From Micromonospora peucetia (GTDB taxonomy: Bacteria > Actinomycetota > Actinomycetes > Mycobacteriales > Micromonosporaceae), in contig NZ_FMIC01000002.1 of NCBI RefSeq assembly GCF_900091625.1, positions 4,278,001 to 4,342,000 on the forward strand: DNA of 64,000 nucleotides. Reading direction: 5' to 3'. Under the pieces are notes generated by a model, which did not search any database, was not told the DNA's origin, and was given only the letters and a program-made list of their open reading frames with translations. Below, in pieces: positions 52,924 to 62,293 of this stretch. The number at the start of each line of letters is the position of its first letter. The stretch's first letter is position 1. The position numbers and the translations under genes were made by a program.

Positions 52924-53772
52924 ATGGACCGTCCACTGCTCGCCGAGTTCCTGCGCAGCCGCCGCGCCCGGGTACGCCCGGAGGACGTCGGGCTGCCGCC
53001 TGGCGTACGGCGGCGTACTCCGGGCCTGCGCCGGGAGGAGGTCGCCCAGCTCGCCGGGATTTCGGTCGACTACTACAACCGGCTGGAGCAGGCTCGCGCA
53101 CCCCGGCCGTCCCGGCAGGTGCTGGCCGCGTTGGGGCGTGCCCTGCTGCTGTACCCGACCGAGCGGTCGCACCTGTTCCGGCTGGCCGGCGAGGTGCCCG
53201 ATCCGCCGGCCAGCCCGGACGACGTCGTGCCGCACGGGCTCCGGCATCTGCTCGACCGGCTCACCGACACGCCCGCCTACGTCATCGACGCCCGGTACGA
53301 CCTGCTCGCCTGGAACTCGCTGGCGGTGGTCGTGCTGGGTGACCCGGACGACTGGGCGCCGGGCGAGCGCAACCTCGCCTGGCGGATGTTCCGGGGCCGG
53401 CCGGCCCCCGACGTCGACGAGGCCGGCGCGTGGGCCGTCGCCGCGCGGTGCGTGGCGGACCTGCGCGCGGCGTCCGGCCGCTACCCGGACGATGCGGCCC
53501 TGCGGCGGCTGCTGGCCGGGTTGCGCGCCGACAGCCCCGAGTTCGACCGCCGCTGGCGGGATCAACCGGTCTGCGTACGCGACGGATCGGACCGGATTCG
53601 CCTGACCCACCGGGCGGTGGGCGAGCTGACGCTGGACCGCGAGGCGCTGGAGTTGGCCGGGAGCGGGCAGCGGCTCGTCGTGCACACCGCCGCACCGGGC
53701 AGCCGGTCGGCCGAGGCGCTGCGGCTGCTGACCGTCATCGGAACGCAGTGGCGGCCGGCGCCGGCGAGCTGA
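52924..53772 (+). CDS. XRE-type regulator with MmyB-like ligand domain
   Basis: A 282-residue regulator. Residues about 1-75 are a helix-turn-helix (RTPGLRREEVAQLAGISVDYYNRLEQ, interrupted here for length). The rest is a PAS-like MmyB ligand-binding domain (NSLAVVVLGD, AWRMFRGR, HRAVGELTLDREALEL). Members often repress a divergent dehydrogenase and respond to fatty-acid-like or aldehyde ligands; the fit here to the SDR is inferred from position. ATG 52924 opens the family-like N-terminus MDRPLLAEFLRSRR. Confidence 0.85.
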   Translation: MDRPLLAEFLRSRRARVRPEDVGLPPGVRRRTPGLRREEVAQLAGISVDYYNRLEQARAPRPSRQVLAALGRALLLYPTERSHLFRLAGEVPDPPASPDDVVPHGLRHLLDRLTDTPAYVIDARYDLLAWNSLAVVVLGDPDDWAPGERNLAWRMFRGRPAPDVDEAGAWAVAARCVADLRAASGRYPDDAALRRLLAGLRADSPEFDRRWRDQPVCVRDGSDRIRLTHRAVGELTLDREALELAGSGQRLVVHTAAPGSRSAEALRLLTVIGTQWRPAPAS

Positions 53773-53807
53773 CCGACGCGCGGACGCCTGGCTCGCCGGG
53801 CCGGCGC

Positions 53808-55265
53808 TCAGATGCCGTTGGCGGCGATGACCTGGCGGTACCAGTGGGCGCTGCGCTTGAGCACGCGCCGCTGGGTCTGGTAGTCCACATAGACCAGACC
53901 CCAGCGCTCGTCGTACCCCGCGTCCCACTCGAAGTTGTCGAGCAGGGACCAGACGTGGTAACTCTCCAGCGGCACGCCGTCGGCCACGGCCCGGTGGACG
54001 GCGGCGAGGTGGTCGCGCAGGAAGGTGACCCGCCCGGCGTCGTCGACCGTGCCGTCGGCGTCGAGGGTGTCCGGGCTGGGCAGCCCGTTCTCGGTGACGG
54101 TCAGCGGGATCGGGCCGTAGTCGCGGGTCACCCGGGTGAGGATGTCGTACATCCCGTCGGGGTGGATCTGCTGCCAGGGGGCCTGCGAGGTGGGCCAGCG
54201 CCGGGTGGTCGTGCCGTCGGCGGTGAGGTAGTACGGCGTGTAGTACTGGACGGCGAGCAGGTCGACCGGCGCGGAGATGGTGGCCAGGTCGCCGTCGCGG
54301 ACGCCGCGGGCCAGCCGGCTGTCCGGGCCGAGGTCGTCGAGCACGTCCTGGGGGTAACGGCCGGTGAGGATCGGGTCGAGGTAGAGGCGGTTCTCGTAGC
54401 CATCGTGGAGCCGGGCGGCCCGGGCCGCCTCGGGCGAGTCGTCGGCCGGGTAGCAGGGGTGCAGGTTGAGTGCCGGGCCGATCCGGCCGGCGCCGGTGGC
54501 GCGGTGCGCCGCCACGGCGAGCCCGTGGGCCAGGTGCAGGTGGTGGGCGACCAGGTACGCGGCGTCCGGGTCCTGGCGGCCCGGGGCGTGGTGTCCTTCG
54601 AGGTAGCCGTTCTGCACCACCGTCTTCGGCTCGTTGACGGTCAGCCAGACCGGCACCCGGTCGCCGAGCGCGCGGAAGACGATCTCGGCGTAGTCGGCGA
54701 ACCGGTGGGCGACGTCGCGCGACTCCCAGCCGCCTTCGTCCTGAAGGGCCTGTGGCAGGTCCCAGTGGAACAGTGTCGCCATCGGCGCGATGCCCCGCTC
54801 GTGCAGCCCGTCGACAAGGCGGCGGTAGAAGTCGAGTCCGCGCTGGTTGGCCGCGCCGGTGCCGTCGGCCTGCACGCGGGGCCAGGAGATGGAGAACCGG
54901 TAGCTGGCCAGCCCGAGGTCGTGCATCAGGTCCAGGTCCTCGGCGTACCGGTGGTAGTGGTCGGCGGCGACGTCGCCGGTGTCGCCGTTGCGGGTGCGGC
55001 CCGGCGTACGGCTGAAGGTGTCCCAGACCGACTCGCCCCGGCCGTCCTCCTTGGCGGCGCCCTCGATCTGGTACGCCGAGGTGGCCGCCCCCCAGCCGAA
55101 GCCCGCGGGGAAGCGCAGCCCGCCCGCCGGCACCTCGTCGGTACGCGGCGCGGGGCCGGCGGACCCGTTCCCGCCGCCCGTGACGGCACCCGGTCCGGTG
55201 CCGGTGGTGGCGGCGGTGGCGGGCGGCGCGGCGCCGAGGGACGGGCGCGGGGTGGGCATCGACAT
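53808..55265 (-). CDS. GH1 beta-glucosidase
   Basis: A 485-residue glycoside hydrolase family 1 enzyme. GFGWGAATSAYQIEGA opens the barrel, acid/base Glu is in TVNEPK (about residue 211) and the nucleophile Glu in TENGLP (about 391). The first 45 residues are Pro/Ala/Gly-rich, not a signal peptide, so the enzyme is probably intracellular. It hydrolyses cellobiose or other beta-glucosides to glucose. Its promoter region carries a CebR-like box 37 bases upstream of the start and it is divergent from a GH48 cellulase, so the two probably form one cellulose-utilisation unit. AGGAGAACC precedes the ATG. Confidence 0.92.
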   Translation of the reverse strand: MSMPTPRPSLGAAPPATAATTGTGPGAVTGGGNGSAGPAPRTDEVPAGGLRFPAGFGWGAATSAYQIEGAAKEDGRGESVWDTFSRTPGRTRNGDTGDVAADHYHRYAEDLDLMHDLGLASYRFSISWPRVQADGTGAANQRGLDFYRRLVDGLHERGIAPMATLFHWDLPQALQDEGGWESRDVAHRFADYAEIVFRALGDRVPVWLTVNEPKTVVQNGYLEGHHAPGRQDPDAAYLVAHHLHLAHGLAVAAHRATGAGRIGPALNLHPCYPADDSPEAARAARLHDGYENRLYLDPILTGRYPQDVLDDLGPDSRLARGVRDGDLATISAPVDLLAVQYYTPYYLTADGTTTRRWPTSQAPWQQIHPDGMYDILTRVTRDYGPIPLTVTENGLPSPDTLDADGTVDDAGRVTFLRDHLAAVHRAVADGVPLESYHVWSLLDNFEWDAGYDERWGLVYVDYQTQRRVLKRSAHWYRQVIAANGI

Positions 55266-55301
55266 CGGTTCTCCTCATGGTGTGCGTGGCCGCCGCCGGG
55301 C

Positions 55302-55315
55302 CGGGAGCGCTCCCA
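55302..55315. promoter_or_regulatory. CebR-like box before the GH1 gene
   Basis: CGGGAGCGCTCCCA differs from the CebR consensus TGGGAGCGCTCCCA at the first base only. Located 37-50 bases upstream of the beta-glucosidase start; CebR (a LacI-type repressor released by cellobiose) would block this promoter. Confidence 0.75.
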
Positions 55316-55835
55316 GCATAGGGCAGGAGCCGCCGGCCGGTCGCCTCCGCCCGGGTCGGGCCGGGCGGGGGCGAGCGGGGACGGCGGGAGGGGTGTGGCG
55401 TGCGCCCGTGGCGGCGGTGCGGGCGGCGGGGTGCGCGGTGACGCGCCGGAGCTCGGGTGGCCGACCGCAGGACGCCGGGACGCCGGGGCGTCGACCGGGC
55501 GGTGCGGGCGGACAGCGGACGAGGCCGGTCGGAACGGCGACACGGCCAGTCCCGTCGGCCTCTTTTCCCATCGTGGACGGCGGTTTAATGTGGGGACGGG
55601 GGAGGGCAACCCCCGTCCCCACCGTTGCTGCACACGCACGGGCGGAATTGGCGTCCTGTCGTGCGTGTCGCGCGGGAGCCGGGCCACGCGAGTGGCTGGC
55701 GGATCCACCTCCCTCCGTGTCGGCGGGATGGCTGACGGCGGCGTCCGGGCTGGCCCGCTGTCAGCCCTTGGGCTGACTCCCCGAGGTCCGTCGTCGACGG
55801 ACCTCGGGGTGATCTTCTATTTGGACCTCCGTCGA

Positions 55836-55849
55836 TGGAAGCGCTCCCA
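55836..55849. promoter_or_regulatory. CebR-like box 1 before the GH48 gene
   Basis: TGGAAGCGCTCCCA matches the CebR consensus at 13 of 14 positions and is the centre of a 24-base palindrome GTCGATGG...CCATCGAC (55831-55854). Confidence 0.75.
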
Positions 55850-55946
55850 TCGACCGATGTTGCGACTGTAACGCCCGTCACGACTTTGTGAAAGCCCCAA
55901 AACGAGATCGAAACATGTTGCTGCTCCGGTGCGCCGACGGCCATTG

Positions 55947-55960
55947 TGGGAGCGCTTCCA
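55947..55960. promoter_or_regulatory. CebR-like box 2 before the GH48 gene
   Basis: TGGGAGCGCTTCCA, 13 of 14 positions of the CebR consensus, 98 bases after box 1. Two boxes in one promoter region could allow looping or double blocking. Confidence 0.75.
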
Positions 55961-56211
55961 TGCGTGGCACACTGTCGCCACCGCGACGCGGAGCCAGATC
56001 GCGCAAGCGTGGGTCGCCGAGGGCAGCCGGTGTCTCCGGTACGGCATCCGACGCAGACGGTGGAGTTGTCGCCCCACAGCGGGCGCCGTCCGCCGCACCC
56101 CGGCCTCGGGCCGGGGCGACCACCATCCCCGGGCGCCCGAATCCCCGTTCTCGGGAGGGGTGCCCCGCCGGGGCCTTCGTCCCCGGCCAGGTCCGAGGAG
56201 ACACCGCGCAC

Positions 56212-59112
56212 ATGAGAAATCTGGCAAGACGTCGCCGCCTGGCGATGGTCGCCGCCACCGCGCTCGCCGTCGGCGGGGTGACCCTGCCGGCCGGCGCCGC
56301 GCAGGCCGCCCCCGCCTGCGACGTGGTCTACGCGACCAGCGACTGGAACAACGGCTTCACCGCCAACGTCACCATCAAGAACCTCGGTGACCCGATCAAC
56401 GGCTGGACGTTGAAGTTCGCCTTCCCCGGCGACCAGCGGGTGACCCAGGGCTGGTCGGCCAGGTGGAGCCAGACCGGCAACCAGGTCACGGCCACCAGCG
56501 AGTCCTGGAACGGCGGCCTCGGCACGGGCGCCTCGACCAGCATCGGCTTCAACGGCTTGCACAGCGGCACCAACCCGAAGCCGACGTCCTTCTCGGTCAA
56601 CGGCGTGACCTGCGGCGGTGCGCCGCAGCAGCCACCGACGGTCGGGCTGACCGTGCCGGCCGGCCCGTTCGAGGCCCCCGCCGACGTGCCGTTGAGCGCC
56701 ACCGCCAGCGACCCGGACGGGACGATCAGCAAGGTCGAGTTCTACCGCAACGGCCTGCTGGTCAACACCGACACCACTGCCCCGTACGGCTACACGCTGG
56801 AGGACCTGCCCGCCGGCGCGTACACCGTGCAGGCCAAGGCGTACGACAACGCGAACCTGACCGCCACCGCGGAGAGGTCCTTCACCGTCACGGCGGCGTC
56901 CGGGCCGGTGCTGGTCGCCACCCCGTCGGCGGTGAGTGTGACCGAGGGCGGCAGCTCGACGGTCAACCTCAAGCTCAGCGCCGCGCCGACGGCCAACGTG
57001 CCGGTGACCCTCGCCCGCACCGGTGACACCGACATCACCGTCTCGCCGGCCTCGGTGACGCTGACCCCCGCCAATTGGAACACCGGGGTGAACGTGACCG
57101 TCGCGGCGGCGGAGGACGCCGACACGCTCGGCGGTACCGCCACCCTCACCGCCTCAGCCACCGGATACGCGCCGCTGGCGATCACCGCCACCGAGATCGA
57201 CAACGACAACGGCGGCGGGGACAACACCTACGTCAAGCGGTTCCTCGACCAGTACGGCAAGATCAAGAACTCCGGCTACTTCAGCCCGGAGGGCGTGCCG
57301 TACCACTCCATCGAGACGCTGATCGTCGAGGCGCCCGACCACGGGCACGAGACCACCTCCGAGGCGTTCAGCTTCTGGCTCTGGCTGGAGGCCCAGTACG
57401 GGCGGGTGACCCAGAACTGGGCGCCGTTCAACAACTCCTGGACGGTGATGGAGAAATACATAATTCCGAGTCACGCCGACCAGCCGACGGCCGGCTCGGC
57501 GGGCACCGCGCAGTACGCGGCCGAGCACGACCTGCCCAGCCAGTACCCGTCGCAGCTGGAGCCGTCCGTGCCGGTCGGCCAGGACCCGCTCCGCTCGGAG
57601 CTGCAGAACACCTACGGCACCGGTGACATCTACGGCATGCACTGGCTGCTCGACGTGGACAACACCTACGGCTACGGTCGCTGCGGCGACGGCACCACCC
57701 GGCCGGCGTACATCAACACCTTCCAGCGGGGCACCCAGGAGTCGGTGTGGGAGACCGTGCCGCAGCCGTCCTGCGACACCTTCGCGCACGGCGGGCGCAA
57801 CGGCTACCTCGACCTGTTCGTCAAGGAGGCGAACGCGCCGGCGAAGCAGTGGAAGTACACCAACGCCCCCGACGCCGACGCGCGCGCCGTGCAGGCCGCG
57901 TACTGGGCCCTGACCTGGGCCAAGGCGCAGGGCAGGGAGGCCGACGTGGCGGCCACCGTGGCCAAGGCCGCGAAGATGGGTGACTACCTGCGGTACGCCA
58001 TGTTCGACAAGTACTTCAAGAAGATCGGCAACTGTGTCGGGGCGGCCACCTGCCCGGCCGGCACCGGCAAGGACTCGGCGCACTACCTGATGTCCTGGTA
58101 CTACGCCTGGGGCGGCGCGTACGAGCCGAACCAGAACTGGTCGTGGCGGATCGGCTCCAGCCACAACCACTTCGGCTACCAGAACCCGTTCGCGGCCTGG
58201 GCGCTGACCAACGTCAACGAGCTCAAGCCGAAGTCGCCGACCGCGGTCACCGACTGGACCAAGAGCCTGGAGCGGCAGTTGGAGTTCTACACCTGGCTCC
58301 AGTCCGCCGAGGGTGGCATCGCCGGCGGCGCGACGAACAGCTGGGGTGGCAACTACGGCCAGCCCCCGGCCGGCACGTCGACCTTCTACGGCATGTACTA
58401 CGACGTCGACCCGGTCTACAACGACCCGCCGTCGAACCAGTGGTTCGGCATGCAGGCGTGGTCGATGCAGCGCATCGCCGAGCTCTACCTGGAGACCGGC
58501 AACGCCAAGGCCAAGGCCCTGCTGGACAAGTGGGTGCCGTGGGCGGTCGCCAACACCACGCTGGGCACCAACTGGTCGATCCCGTCGGACATGAGGTGGA
58601 CCGGCCAGCCGACCACCTGGAACCCGGCCAACCCGCAGCCCAACACCAACCTGCACGTCGAGGTCACGGTGAAGGGCCAGGACGTCGGCATCGCCGCCGC
58701 CTACGCCCGCACCCTGATCGCGTACGCGGCGAAGTCAGGCAACGCGGCGGCGAAGAACACCGCCAAGGGGCTGCTGGACGCCCTGCACGCGGCCAGTGAC
58801 GCCCAGGGCGTCTCCACTGTGGAGAAGCGCGGCGACTACCGCCGCTTCGACGACGTCTACGACGCCGGCACCGGTCAGGGCCTCTACGTGCCGCCGGGCT
58901 GGACGGGGACGATGCCCAACGGTGACGCCATCGCCGCGGGCAAGAGCTTCGTCGACATCCGCTCCTTCTACAAGAACGACCCGGCCTGGCCGAAGGTCCA
59001 GGCGTACCTGGACGGCGGCCCCGAGCCGGAGTTCAAGTACCACCGGTTCTGGGCGCAGGCGGACGTCGCCATGGCGTACGCGGACTACGGCAAGCTCTTC
59101 CCCAACGGCTGA
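56212..59112 (+). CDS. secreted cellulase, CBM2-Ig-GH48
   Basis: A 966-residue secreted cellulase. It has an Arg-rich signal peptide (cleavage near AAQAAPAC), a CBM2 cellulose-binding domain (about 36-124, with exposed Trp in SDWNNGF, GWTLKF and SARWSQTG), and an Ig-like domain ([15 protein letters not shown]). A Calx-beta-like linker ending DNDNGGGDN follows, then a GH48 catalytic domain from about 330. [18 protein letters not shown] carries the catalytic Glu and [12 protein letters not shown] follows. GH48 enzymes are inverting, reducing-end processive cellobiohydrolases central to crystalline cellulose breakdown. The carbohydrate-binding part is N-terminal, as in other actinomycete GH48 enzymes. 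ATG 56212 lies ten bases after GAGGAG. Confidence 0.93.
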   Translation: MRNLARRRRLAMVAATALAVGGVTLPAGAAQAAPACDVVYATSDWNNGFTANVTIKNLGDPINGWTLKFAFPGDQRVTQGWSARWSQTGNQVTATSESWNGGLGTGASTSIGFNGLHSGTNPKPTSFSVNGVTCGGAPQQPPTVGLTVPAGPFEAPADVPLSATASDPDGTISKVEFYRNGLLVNTDTTAPYGYTLEDLPAGAYTVQAKAYDNANLTATAERSFTVTAASGPVLVATPSAVSVTEGGSSTVNLKLSAAPTANVPVTLARTGDTDITVSPASVTLTPANWNTGVNVTVAAAEDADTLGGTATLTASATGYAPLAITATEIDNDNGGGDNTYVKRFLDQYGKIKNSGYFSPEGVPYHSIETLIVEAPDHGHETTSEAFSFWLWLEAQYGRVTQNWAPFNNSWTVMEKYIIPSHADQPTAGSAGTAQYAAEHDLPSQYPSQLEPSVPVGQDPLRSELQNTYGTGDIYGMHWLLDVDNTYGYGRCGDGTTRPAYINTFQRGTQESVWETVPQPSCDTFAHGGRNGYLDLFVKEANAPAKQWKYTNAPDADARAVQAAYWALTWAKAQGREADVAATVAKAAKMGDYLRYAMFDKYFKKIGNCVGAATCPAGTGKDSAHYLMSWYYAWGGAYEPNQNWSWRIGSSHNHFGYQNPFAAWALTNVNELKPKSPTAVTDWTKSLERQLEFYTWLQSAEGGIAGGATNSWGGNYGQPPAGTSTFYGMYYDVDPVYNDPPSNQWFGMQAWSMQRIAELYLETGNAKAKALLDKWVPWAVANTTLGTNWSIPSDMRWTGQPTTWNPANPQPNTNLHVEVTVKGQDVGIAAAYARTLIAYAAKSGNAAAKNTAKGLLDALHAASDAQGVSTVEKRGDYRRFDDVYDAGTGQGLYVPPGWTGTMPNGDAIAAGKSFVDIRSFYKNDPAWPKVQAYLDGGPEPEFKYHRFWAQADVAMAYADYGKLFPNG

Positions 59113-59119
59113 ACCGGCT

Positions 59120-59155
59120 CCTCCGGGTGGGCGGCGCGGCCAGCTCACCCGGAGG
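59120..59155 (+). terminator. 10-bp hairpin after the GH48 gene
   Basis: CCTCCGGGTG (59120-59129) and CACCCGGAGG (59146-59155) pair perfectly, eight bases past the stop. Probable terminator. Confidence 0.7.
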
Positions 59156-59295
59156 CCAACCGGCCCACTCGCCACCCGGATACGCACCCGCCGCGAAAAC
59201 GCCCGAAAAACCGGCCACCACGGGATCACGCGCGGGGCCGCGACGCTGTAACGTACGTCACCGGAGAGGCCGCTCCCCCCGTGGCGGCCTCTCCC

Positions 59296-59988
59296 TTACT
59301 TTCCCGCCGGCTCCGCCGCAGCCGGGGCCGGGACGACCGGGTGACGCAGCCCCGGATGACCCGCCGGCAGCGACCGGCGCACCACCACCCAGCTCACCGC
59401 GAGCACCGCCGCCACCAGCGGCCAGGACAGCGCGACCCGGGCCACCGTCAGCGCGACCACCTGACCGCCGAGCCACAGCGGCAGGAACACCGCCAGCCGC
59501 AGCACGTAGCTCACCGCCCAGACCCAACTGCCCCGGCCGTACGCGCGCAGCAGCGCCGGATCCCGCCGCCACCGGGTGCGCTGGCCGAGCACGACACCCA
59601 CCACCACCCCGAGCAGCGGCCAGCGCACCACGATGCTGATCACCCAGGCCAGCGTGCTGGCCGCGTTGGACAGCAGTTGGAGGAGGAAGAAGTCCTCGGC
59701 GCGACCGGTGCGCAACGCGATCAGCGCGGCCACGCAGACGGCCAGCAGCCCGACCAGCACCGAGCGCGGCCGGTCGCCCCGGCGCAGCCGCCAGCCGGCC
59801 AGCGCGGCGCTGGCGACCACCGCGGCGCCCACGCCGCCCCACAGCGAGTGCCCGCCGAGCAGCCAACCGGCCGCGAACGCCACCGGTGGGAGGCTGGCGT
59901 CGACGGCGCCCCGCCGCCCGCCGAGCAGGTCCGCGAGCGTCTCCGGCTGGTCCGCCGGGGCCGCCCCACGCTCCGGTGTACGTGTCAC
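59296..59988 (-). CDS. DUF3159 membrane protein
   Basis: A 230-residue polytopic membrane protein of the actinobacterial DUF3159 type. The conserved LADLLGGRRGAVDASLPPVAF N-terminus, the loop GRAEDFFLLQLLSNA, and the late GSWVWAVSYVLRLAVFLPLW are recognisable. Five or more hydrophobic helices. Function unknown; homologues are found near ion-transport and DNA-repair genes. Start at 59988 after GAGGAGGGTGC. Divergent from the PAP2 gene. Confidence 0.8.
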   Translation of the reverse strand: MTRTPERGAAPADQPETLADLLGGRRGAVDASLPPVAFAAGWLLGGHSLWGGVGAAVVASAALAGWRLRRGDRPRSVLVGLLAVCVAALIALRTGRAEDFFLLQLLSNAASTLAWVISIVVRWPLLGVVVGVVLGQRTRWRRDPALLRAYGRGSWVWAVSYVLRLAVFLPLWLGGQVVALTVARVALSWPLVAAVLAVSWVVVRRSLPAGHPGLRHPVVPAPAAAEPAGK

Positions 59989-60072
59989 CGCACCCTCCTC
60001 ACATCCGCCACCAACCTAGCCGTCCGGGAATGGCAGGCCACCCGCCGACCGGGGTGCCGCTGCCGTTACGGT

Positions 60073-60960
60073 GTGCGGGTGCGAGCGACGGCGAGGGGTT
60101 GGACCGCGGTCTGGTTGGTCATCCTGGCGATCGTTCAGGCGGCGGCCTTCCTCGCGGTGTGGCGGGTCGCCGTGCACGTCGAGGTCGGCCAGTGGGTCGA
60201 CACCGTCGCCCTGACCGGCAACCGGATCGGACAGGACCGCATCGACGGTCCGGTGGACCGGATCCTCAACGCCATGTCGGTCGTCTCGCTGCTGGCGGCG
60301 ACCGCGGTGATCGGCTTCATCGCCCTGATCCGGGGCCGGATCGCCCTGGCCGTCACGGCCACCCTGCTGATCGCCGGCGCCAACGCCACCACCCAGCTGC
60401 TCAAGTACGGCCTGACCCGGCCCGACTTCGGCATCGACCCCGAACGGATCTACGCCGGCAACAGCCTGCCCAGCGGGCACGCCACGGTCGCCGCGTCGGT
60501 CGCGGTGGCCCTGGTGCTCGTCCTGCCGCGCACGGTACGGGTGTTCGGCGCGTTCCTCGGCGCCGGTTACGCCGCGATCGCCGGGGTGGCCACCCTCTCC
60601 GCCGGCTGGCATCGGCCCAGCGACGCGGTGGCCGCGTTCCTGGTGGTCGGGGTCTGGGCGGCGCTGGCCGGGCTGCTGCTGCTGATCACCCAGCGGGAAC
60701 AGGCACAGGTGGAGTCGGCCGACGCACACCGGGTCGCCGCGACGGTGCTCGGCGTCGGCGGCGTGCTGGCGGTGGTGGCCTGCGGGTTCGCCCTCGCCTG
60801 GCTGGTCGACCTGCGGGGCACCCCGCCCGCCGAACTGGCCCGCCGGCCGCTGCTCGTCGGGTACGCCGGCAGCGCCGCCGGGATCGCCGGCACCATGGGC
60901 GTGGTGATGGCGCTGGTGCTCGCCGCCGTGCACCGGCTGGTGCCCCGGGTCAAGGGCTGA
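60073..60960 (+). CDS. PAP2-family phosphatase (membrane)
   Basis: A 295-residue PAP2 lipid phosphatase-like membrane protein. The three motifs are KYGLTRP (about 110), SLPSGHATV with the catalytic His (about 133), and SAGWHRPSD with the nucleophile His (about 182). Six or more hydrophobic helices. It probably dephosphorylates a lipid or isoprenoid pyrophosphate at the membrane face. GTG 60073 or 60079 are both possible; no strong ribosome-binding site. Confidence 0.8.
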   Translation: MRVRATARGWTAVWLVILAIVQAAAFLAVWRVAVHVEVGQWVDTVALTGNRIGQDRIDGPVDRILNAMSVVSLLAATAVIGFIALIRGRIALAVTATLLIAGANATTQLLKYGLTRPDFGIDPERIYAGNSLPSGHATVAASVAVALVLVLPRTVRVFGAFLGAGYAAIAGVATLSAGWHRPSDAVAAFLVVGVWAALAGLLLLITQREQAQVESADAHRVAATVLGVGGVLAVVACGFALAWLVDLRGTPPAELARRPLLVGYAGSAAGIAGTMGVVMALVLAAVHRLVPRVKG

Positions 60961-60965
60961 CCCGC

Positions 60966-61418
60966 TCAACGGGAGTAGGTGCCCACCATCGTTCCGCTCG
61001 CGATGTCCCGCTCGGCGAGCAGGCGGTGCACCTCGTCCGCCCGTGGCGTGCCCGGCAGTTCCAACGGCCGGTCCAGCGCGTAGAGCCGGAAGAAGTACCG
61101 GTGCGGATCGTCGCCCTGGGGCGGGTGCGGGCCGCCCCACCCGGTGCTGCCGAAGTCGTTGGGCCACTCGCGGCCACCCAGCGGCACGCCGCCCTCCGGC
61201 GCCCCGGCCGCGCTCGGCGCGATCCCGGTGACCAGCCAGTGCAGGAACGGCGTCTTCCCGGCGTCCGGGTCCTCGACGAAGAGGACCAGTTCGGCCGCTG
61301 ACTCCGGCACCTGCGCCCACTCCAGCGGCGGCGACACGTTGTCGCCCTCCCGGGCGAAGCGGCTCGGCAGCATGTCGTGGTCGTTGAACGCGGTGCTGCG
61401 CAGCATGATTCCGGCCAT
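60966..61418 (-). CDS. YbhB/YbcL (PEBP/Raf-kinase-inhibitor-like) protein
   Basis: A 150-residue PEBP-fold protein (STAFNDHDMLPSRFAREGDNVSPPLEW, interrupted by length; then FLHWLVTGIAPSAAGAPEGG and GPHPPQGDDPHRYFFRLYALD). The DPDAGKTPFLHW and GPHPP segments form the anion-binding pocket. Bacterial members have no firm function. Start 61418 is MAGIMLRS. Convergent with PAP2, with five bases between them. Confidence 0.85.
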   Translation of the reverse strand: MAGIMLRSTAFNDHDMLPSRFAREGDNVSPPLEWAQVPESAAELVLFVEDPDAGKTPFLHWLVTGIAPSAAGAPEGGVPLGGREWPNDFGSTGWGGPHPPQGDDPHRYFFRLYALDRPLELPGTPRADEVHRLLAERDIASGTMVGTYSR

Positions 61419-61530
61419 TCCTGGCGCTCCTCTCGTCGGCCCGGCGGCGGGTACCCGCCGGGCAGGCGCCGAAACGGCCACCGGGGTGGGGCACCGGTGT
61501 GAAAGGGTCTGGGCGGACGGGGAGAGGACC

Positions 61531-62199
61531 ATGGAGAGCGTACGGACGGCGTTCCGGGACGAGTGCGAGCGCCTCGGCGAGGTGCTGCGCGGCGTGGACG
61601 AGGTGGATCTCGACCGCCCGACCGACTGCCGGCCGTGGACCGTACGCGAACTGCTGGCCCACGTGCGCAGTGGTGCGGGCCGGCTGGTCGACATGCTCGC
61701 CGCGCCGGCCCCGCCCCGCGCGGAGGTCGACGCCGCCGGCTACTTCGGCGCGGCGAAGTTCACCCCGTCCGTGGACGCCGCCCGCGTCGACAGCGGCCGG
61801 CGGGAGGCCCGGGAACTCGACGGGCCGGCCCTGGTGGCGGACTTCGACCGGGCCTGGCGGGCCGTCCTCGACGCCGTCGACGCCGCACCGCCGGGTCGGG
61901 TGGTACGCACCCGGCACGGTGACGCGATGGCGCTCGGCGAGTTCCTGCGTACCCGCGTGGTGGAGGTCGGCGTGCACGGCCTGGACCTGGCGGCGGCGCT
62001 GGACCGGCGGCCGTGGCTGACGCCCGCTGCGGCGGCGGTCGTCGCCGACCTGCTCACCGACGGGCGGGCCGTCCCGCCCGGGCTGGGCTGGGACCGGCTC
62101 ACGCTGATCCGCAAGGCGACCGGCCGGGTCGGCCTCGACGACCGCGAGCGGGCGGTCGTCGACGCCGCCGGCTTCCGCTGGCTCTCCTTCGGCGGCTGA
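61531..62199 (+). CDS. maleylpyruvate-isomerase-N/DinB family protein
   Basis: A 222-residue protein of the MDMPI_N/DinB fold. TDCRPWTVRELLAHVRSGA carries the first metal His, and RTRVVEVGVHGLDLAAAL the second. The C-terminal half is the companion domain typical of actinobacterial members. Characterised relatives use mycothiol as cofactor for isomerisation or transfer. The substrate is not evident. ATG 61531 follows GGGGAGAGGACC. Confidence 0.8.
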   Translation: MESVRTAFRDECERLGEVLRGVDEVDLDRPTDCRPWTVRELLAHVRSGAGRLVDMLAAPAPPRAEVDAAGYFGAAKFTPSVDAARVDSGRREARELDGPALVADFDRAWRAVLDAVDAAPPGRVVRTRHGDAMALGEFLRTRVVEVGVHGLDLAAALDRRPWLTPAAAAVVADLLTDGRAVPPGLGWDRLTLIRKATGRVGLDDRERAVVDAAGFRWLSFGG

Positions 62200-62293
62200 C
62201 CGGGCAGGGCACTGAGCCGAGTGCGCGGGCCCGCGCCCGCCGCGTGCGGTTCGTGCCTGTCGCGCAGGACCCGGGCCCGGCCCGGCGAGTCTG

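Larger units (their letters stand above)
55266..56211. other. long intergenic region between GH1 and GH48 genes
   Basis: About 950 bases between divergent cellulose genes. It holds three CebR-like boxes (listed separately) and the long GH48 leader. Open frames here lack family features. Confidence 0.6.

Noticed and set aside
52096..55278. A 1060-residue minus-strand frame across SDR, HTH and GH1 genes
   Set aside because: Only the SDR part shows family motifs. The upstream part is the GH1 gene in a wrong frame and antisense to the HTH gene.
53430..55871. An 813-residue plus-strand frame over the GH1 gene
   Set aside because: Antisense shadow of the GH1 beta-glucosidase; no domain features.
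60016..61977. A 653-residue minus-strand frame across PAP2, YbhB and MDMPI genes
   Set aside because: Arg/Gly-rich shadow; real genes with motifs exist in other frames.
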